Shown here: positions 59,776 through 64,000 of the stretch, piece by piece | Layout of the letters: each line of letters starts with the position of its first letter | Numbering within the stretch: position 1 is the stretch's first letter | NCBI GenBank assembly: GCA_963575745.1 | Contig: CAUYUJ010015760.1 | Location: forward strand, 894,147 to 958,146 | Length of the DNA: 64,000 nt | Origin: Prorocentrum cordatum | Taxonomy: Eukaryota > Sar > Dinophyceae > Prorocentrales > Prorocentraceae | Reading direction: 5' to 3' | The notes under the pieces: model-generated | What the model was told of the DNA's origin: nothing | Databases searched by the model: none | Seen by the model: the letters and a program-made list of their open reading frames with translations, nothing else | Made by a program: the position numbers and the translations under genes

Positions 59776-60948
59776 TCAGCAGCTGTCGGTAGACGTCCTT
59801 GATGTTCTCCCGCCATCGCCAGTTGAGCTCCTCGAACCATCCGTGCACCTTCTCGCGTGGAGATCTGCCCGGGGCGTGCTGACGCAGGTGGGCCAGCCTA
59901 GCCCTGCCAGCTCTCCCTTCGAGGTGACGAACGCCTTCTTGATGGCCTGGTAGAGCGACGTCCCGGTGTAGGTGGGGCAGACCTGCACGTTGAAACGGTT
60001 GCAGGCTAGGGCGAGGAAGACGACGGCCGTCTCCTCGCGGCCGAGCCCTTGGGGCGTGCCCTTCGACCCCTTGGAATCGCTTTGATCCCCAGGCCGATGT
60101 CCTTCAGCGCGGCTGCGATCTGCCCGTCGCCCGTGGGACCGACCTCCTCCCCCACGCCAGCTCGGCGCTCGCCCGGGGGGGCGTGGCGCGTCCCGTCTGC
60201 GAGGATCGGGCCGACGAGGTGCTGCTAGCTGCGGTACGAGGGGCGGGGTCACGGTCGGCCGCGCCAGCATCGCTCCGCCCCGCAGAGCCGGGTCGGCGCC
60301 GCCAAGCCCCCATTGGGGGGAGTTGCCCCCAAAGGGGCGGGCGACCGATGTGGCCAGGCCCGGCGGGGCCGCGGGCGGCGCGGCAGGCGCGGCCCGCGGT
60401 GGGGCTGCCGAGTGGGGAGGCGCCTCCTCCCTGGGACGCTCGGCCGCCTGGTAGCCTGAGCGCAGGGTACGGAGCTGCCTGCGCCACTCGGCCTCAAGGC
60501 CCTGAAGGCCTCGCCCGCCGTCGTTGACGTACTCCTCGGCGCCCCTCAGGAGAACTTTCAGCACGTCTGCGGTCTGGTCCCAGTCGCATCTGTTCAGCAG
60601 CCTCTCCAGTGCGCCGGCGTCGCCCTTCTCGGGGTAGCGCACGCGATCCCTCAGGCATTCCCTCAGGCACTCGGTGGCGCTCGGCGGGCTCGGGATGATG
60701 CCTGAGGGGGACGCCTCGATCCCATCGAGCCGTGCGACGAGGTCGGAGAAGGCGAGCCGCTCGAGGCCCCTGGCGTCCCTGCGCCGTGCCGCCTCTGCAC
60801 TGGGGCTGCGAGGTCTGGCCTCGCCGTGCTCTGGGCGAGGGGATTGGTGCGGTGCTGGGGGCGGGCCCGACTCGTCGGGGGCACGATCGGCGGGCCCCGG
60901 GCGGGCCATGGCGGCCGCGAGCGCTGCGTCGCGGGCCTCCTGCAGCAC
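59776..60948 (-). pseudogene. Gag-like N-terminal region of the second retroelement
   Basis: A 390-codon frame. Residues ~55-150 form a helical domain (LAFSDLVARLDGIEAS, ECLRECLRDRVRY, ALERLLNRCDWDQTADVLKV). This is followed by an alanine/proline-rich linker and a conserved-looking end (EETAVVFLALACNRFNVQVC, GTSLYQAIKKAFVTSKGELA). The reading then shifts near 59850 into the GWFEELNWRW segment. The position 5' of the methyltransferase and RT suggests a gag role. Confidence 0.45.
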
Positions 60949-61661
60949 CTGGGCCCCTTTCCTCCTCTCCTGCTGGTCCGCCTTGAGGTGGGCCCTGCAG
61001 AGGAGGACGCCCTCCCGCCGTGTGAAACCCAGGGTGTTGCAGTCCGCTTTGGCGCAGGCGTGGGCCCGCCGCAGCCCATGTTACCGCACTGCACCTGGGG
61101 TGCCAGGAGGACGATATGGTCGGTTCTGTTTTCGCGCCATCCGACCTGGTGCGCCATGCATGGCACGCCCTCGTCCTCGGTCTCCGACTCGTCGCGCGGC
61201 TTCGGGTCGTCCACCTTCGACGCCTGCTGGCGTCGTCGCCAACGGCACCCGCAGCAGGCCAGGCAGCAGCAGCAGCAGCAGTAGCCCCCGGCGCAGATGA
61301 GCCCCCATAGGCATCCCGGCACCCCTGCCAGGCTCCGTGTGGTCCGCAAGCAGCACCAGCCCAGCGGCGTGTGCTCCGCCACCTCGTCGAGGTTGACCAC
61401 GGCGTCGGCGGCCACCACGGCATAGAACTGCCAGTGGGCCTTCAGGGGCTCGCACTCCTGGCAGGGGCCGGCCTTCCGGCAGAGGTGGAGGCACTTGGTC
61501 GTCGCCCTTTCGAGGTCCTTCCGCAGTCGCCTCGACGTCGCCCTGTACACCGTCTCGTAGTCTACGATAAGTAAGGCCGTGGGCGTTGGTCCTGGCGTCG
61601 CTCCAGCGTAGTGCCACCCTGGCGATCTGGCCGTCGACTGCGAAGACCACATGCCGTGCAC
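60663..61661 (-). pseudogene. 5' ORF of the second retroelement, cysteine-rich/membrane-like
   Basis: The first ~190 residues of the 332-codon frame look protein-like: ALLIVDYETVYRATSRRLRK, KCLHLCRKAGPCQECEP, FYAVVAADAVVNLDEVAEH, then a short hydrophobic cysteine run (ICAGGYCCCCCCLACC) and CMAHQVGWRENRTDHIVLLA. The last third is shadow of the next frame. The upstream frame 62334-61735 has a possible membrane segment (LRPVLTLLVVVILTLCAW). Both precede the gag-like region. Function unknown. Confidence 0.4.
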
Positions 61662-61734
61662 TGTCTGCTCTGAGCGCCGTCTTCAGGTCCCTGTAGAAAT
61701 TGGTCGGCGGCTCCTTCCCCAGGCCAGGACCATA

Positions 61735-62334
61735 TTACTGCACCTGCTGGGGCTCCTTGTTCAGCTGGTCGGCCGTCGTCACTGCAATCGTCCTGTTGCG
61801 GTCCTGTCCGCAGCCGCGTTGCCTGCACCTCGAGAGGAAGCCGCACAGGGGGATGCACACTCTCTGGACGACCTCCAGGGTCCAGGCGCACAGCGTCAGG
61901 ATCACAACGACCAGCAGCGTCAGGACGGGCCGAAGAGGAACCGGCCGACAGTGCGGATCGGGTTCTGCGGTCGGCTTCACGACGCCGGCCACGAACCGGT
62001 ACCCCACGATGAAGATGCCGGGGAACTCCTCAGACTCCGCCTCCTCGTCTGGACCCGCGCCGCAAGTGCCGCCCTCCCCCGGGCTGGCGCAGCGTCGCGG
62101 GCTGTCGTCGGAGCCCCCGTTGTTGTCGGCGACCGAGCTGTTGTGTTTCGCGCTGCTGCTCGTGCCGTTCTCGTCATCCGTGCGATTGCCGTCCATGTAG
62201 TGACGCAGCCGCTCCCAGTCGAAACCTGCGGCCGAGCCCAGGAGCAGTGGCGCCCACCCCGCCCGCAGGCCGAAGCCCTGGGCGAACTGCGCCAGAGCCG
62301 GTGCCTGGGCCGCGGCAGCCCACACCGGCAACAT
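61735..62334 (-). CDS. Hypothetical membrane-segment ORF at the 5' end of the retroelement
   Basis: A 199-codon frame with an alanine-rich start, an S/N/D-rich middle (DENGTSSSAKHNSSVADNNG), a helix IFIVGYRFVAGVVK and one clear transmembrane-like segment (PVLTLLVVVILTLCAWTL), followed by a cysteine-bearing tail (LCGFLSRCRQRGCGQD). It could be continuous with the next frame by a frame change at about 61.7 kb. No recognised family. Confidence 0.35.
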   Translation of the reverse strand: MLPVWAAAAQAPALAQFAQGFGLRAGWAPLLLGSAAGFDWERLRHYMDGNRTDDENGTSSSAKHNSSVADNNGGSDDSPRRCASPGEGGTCGAGPDEEAESEEFPGIFIVGYRFVAGVVKPTAEPDPHCRPVPLRPVLTLLVVVILTLCAWTLEVVQRVCIPLCGFLSRCRQRGCGQDRNRTIAVTTADQLNKEPQQVQ

Positions 62335-62430
62335 CGCGCGGCCGAGCGCCTCTCACCCCCAGCGCCAGTCGGGGCGCCGGGGCGGGGGCGGCCTCGGGGA
62401 GGCCCGGCGGGCACGTCGGGCACCCGCTGT

Positions 62431-62584
62431 GGCCCCCCGTCAGGGGCCCTCCTTCATTGAAAGAGAAGGGCCAAAAAGGGGCTGCAGCCGATGGAGATAA
62501 CCGATGGCAGCAGCACCCCCCTTCGTTTCTCCCAGCCGCTCAAAAACCCACGGTTTAGCAAACGAGTTTACAAACCTATACTAA
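62431..62584. other. Junction between retroelement and repeat territory
   Basis: Unique-looking sequence, no supported feature. The first satellite-like core appears at about 62603. Confidence 0.4.
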
Positions 62585-62785
62585 CATGAGGATGTGTGTG
62601 TGAGGATGTCTCGGGAGAGACGCTTGCTTTCACATGTCCAGGTCGCCCAGGCGGATGTCTAGCATGAGGATGTGTTGAGGATGTGTTGAGCGAAACGCTT
62701 GTTTTCACGTGCCCAGGTTGCCCAGGCGGATGTCTAGCATGAGGATTTGGGCAGGATGTCTCGAGCGAAACACTTGTCCCCAACA
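62585..62785. repeat. 75-bp tandem repeat, array 3
   Basis: Two to three units with TTTTCACGTGCCCAGGTTGC and GGCGGATGTCTAGCATGAG, like 29.64-30.03 and 32.7-33.33 kb, directly followed by the ~400-bp module as at those sites. Confidence 0.85.
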
Positions 62786-63608
62786 CGTTCCGTAGCGCGT
62801 CCCCTTGGCACGTCCCGCGGCGCGTCCCCGTGGCATGTTCCCTGGCACGTCGCCTGGCGCGTCCCTTGGGACGTTCCGCGGGCGCGTCCTTCTGGCATGT
62901 CCGCCTGTCAATTAGCTCTGGGGCAGATACTATGTGCTCAGGCAGCTCGAGCATAAGACCCAGATCAGTTCGGTCCGGACTCGGATGCAAAGGAGGACTC
63001 GATCCACAACGCTACAAAGCACTATCGCGGCATGGTACATCGCAGTTCAGCACGGCGCAGCACAGCACAGCCTTCGAAACGGTACATTAAGATCGACACG
63101 CTCAGCATTGCAACCTGGCATATCCCGTGGCGAGTCCCCCTGGCACGTCGCGCTGCGCGTCCCCTGGCACGTCCCGTGGCACGTCCATTGGCACGTTCCG
63201 TAGCGCGTCCCCTTGAAGGGACGTCCCGCGGTGCGTCCCCATGGCACGTTCCCTGGCATGTCCCTTGGCGCGTCCCTTGGGACGTTCAGCGGGCGCGTCC
63301 TCCTGGCATATCCGCCTGCCAATTAGCTCTGGGGCATCTACTATGTGCTGAGGCAGCTCGAGCATAAGATCCAGATAAGTTTGGTCAAGACTCGGATGCA
63401 AAGGAGGACTCGATCCACAGCGCTATAGAGCACTATTGCGGCATGGCACATCGCAATTCTGCACGGCGCGGCACAGCACAGGCCTCGGCACGGTACATCA
63501 AGATCTATACATTCAGCATTGCAGTTGCCCGTCGCCCAAGCAGGTGTCTTTGAAACGTTGCCATGCCTAACATTTCTATACAATTTCCCGGTTTCGTGTG
63601 TCGATCAT
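62786..63608. repeat. ~400-bp GGCACGTCCC module, copies e and f in tandem
   Basis: Copy e (62786-63113) stops after the CAGCATTGCAACC point, like copy b at 30.36 kb. After a run of GGCACGTCC-like units, copy f (63194-63608) is complete, ending TTCGTGTGTCGATCA. The order truncated copy then complete copy is the same as at 30.04-30.87 kb, so the pair duplicated as a block. Confidence 0.88.
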
Positions 63609-64000
63609 TTTTTTTTCCAGCCATCCCCGAAGACATATAATATTTCTCAGAAGGCCGGAGGGTTTCTGAGAAGCCCCGCCGCCTGCGAGAGTGTCTTCTC
63701 CTTCTCACCTCCCCCCATCGCTCGCTGTCGACTGTCGGCCATGGCCCTGGGGCACGGCACAGGGCCCCCAAAGGCCGAAGTTGGGCCACCTCTCGCCTCT
63801 CTGCCCTGCCCTGCCGCCCTCGAAGGAGCGCCTCCGAGCCGCTCCCCCCCCACCCCTCGGGGGCAACGACGCTATTTCCTCCTCCCTCGTTTTCTACTTC
63901 TCCTCCGTGGCTTGCGCATCGCAGGGTAGAGCCCCCTTTCCCTCAGTGGGAAAGCTTGTAATGTTCACCATCACTGCATTGGCTCGTGGAAAAAATCCCC
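63609..64000. other. No gene supported
   Basis: After a T-run at 63608-63615 the sequence is unique-looking, with short frames only and a GC-rich patch at 63.77-63.87 kb. Confidence 0.4.

Larger units (their letters stand above)
52389..62430 (-). mobile_element. Second tyrosine-recombinase retroelement, decayed, ~10 kb
   Basis: In minus-strand order the region encodes membrane/cysteine-rich and gag-like segments (62.3-58.6 kb), a methyltransferase-like domain (58.3-57.0), reverse transcriptase (56.2-55.3), RNase H (54.9-54.5) and a tyrosine recombinase (53.0-52.48) that stops before its catalytic C-terminus. It is broken by stops and frame changes. No A/B split repeats were found, consistent with 3' truncation at about 52.4-52.5 kb. 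It differs from the 10-16 kb element in length, methyltransferase position and sequence, so it belongs to another family of the same broad class. Confidence 0.72.

Noticed and set aside
52389-62560. Split direct repeats or LTRs for the second retroelement
   Set aside because: Comparing the sequence near both ends by eye found no shared segment of useful length; the recombinase end is truncated.
1-64000. tRNA, rRNA or SL RNA genes
   Set aside because: I looked for cloverleaf-like segments, conserved rRNA blocks and a leader followed by a GT donor and Sm-site-like sequence; none was convincing. The leader copies here lie before ATGs, not in SL RNA gene context.

Overview
This window looks like nuclear DNA of a dinoflagellate. 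The most specific sign is relics of the dinoflagellate trans-spliced leader (CCGTAGCC-ATTTTGGCTCAAG family) directly upstream of coding regions: three in a tandem gene array (16821, 19713, 22597) and one on the minus strand at 41497-41517. The high GC content, extreme repeat load, same-strand gene block and tyrosine-recombinase retroelements fit this. I cannot name the genus.

Layout. 1-9.9 kb is repeat-dominated, with no supported gene: GC-rich 'CTTGGGG' minisatellites, an A8 repeat cluster, purine tracts, a ~0.96-kb fold-back element and a ~160-bp satellite carrying a copy of a retroposed 3' UTR. 10.0-16.0 kb is a plus-strand DIRS/PAT-like retroelement with gag-like, RT, RNase H, tyrosine-recombinase and methyltransferase-like regions. 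It has the split direct repeat order A1-body-B1-A2-B2 but a frameshifted body. 16.65-23.75 kb is a head-to-tail array of ~2.89-kb units, each with one intact 242-codon gene for a predicted secreted cysteine-rich protein. Each copy is framed by an SL relic, an A-tract and a ~16-bp direct repeat, so the founder was a reverse-transcribed mRNA. 23.9-36.1 kb is a mosaic of modular repeats: a CCCGGAAAGGG start / CCCTTTCCGGG end family, 16-bp, 24-bp and 75-bp arrays, a ~400-bp module and a ubiquitous GGATGTCTCGAGCG core. Its long ORFs are products of the repeat periods.

36.3-52.0 kb is the main unique block: a broken plus-strand gene of an unknown family, then minus-strand genes (a multi-exon unknown protein, a predicted secreted protein, a C5 cytosine methyltransferase-like protein, and two or three unknown proteins probably joined by short introns rich in GGTCCTGG). 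52.4-62.4 kb is a second, larger, minus-strand retroelement of the same broad class, decayed and missing the recombinase C-terminus. 62.6-63.6 kb returns to the 23.9-36.1 kb repeat families, so the 36-62.5 kb block is an island within one repeat territory. No tRNA, rRNA or CRISPR array was found.

The main processes visible are mRNA retroposition followed by tandem amplification, and retroelements that carry methyltransferase-like and recombinase functions.
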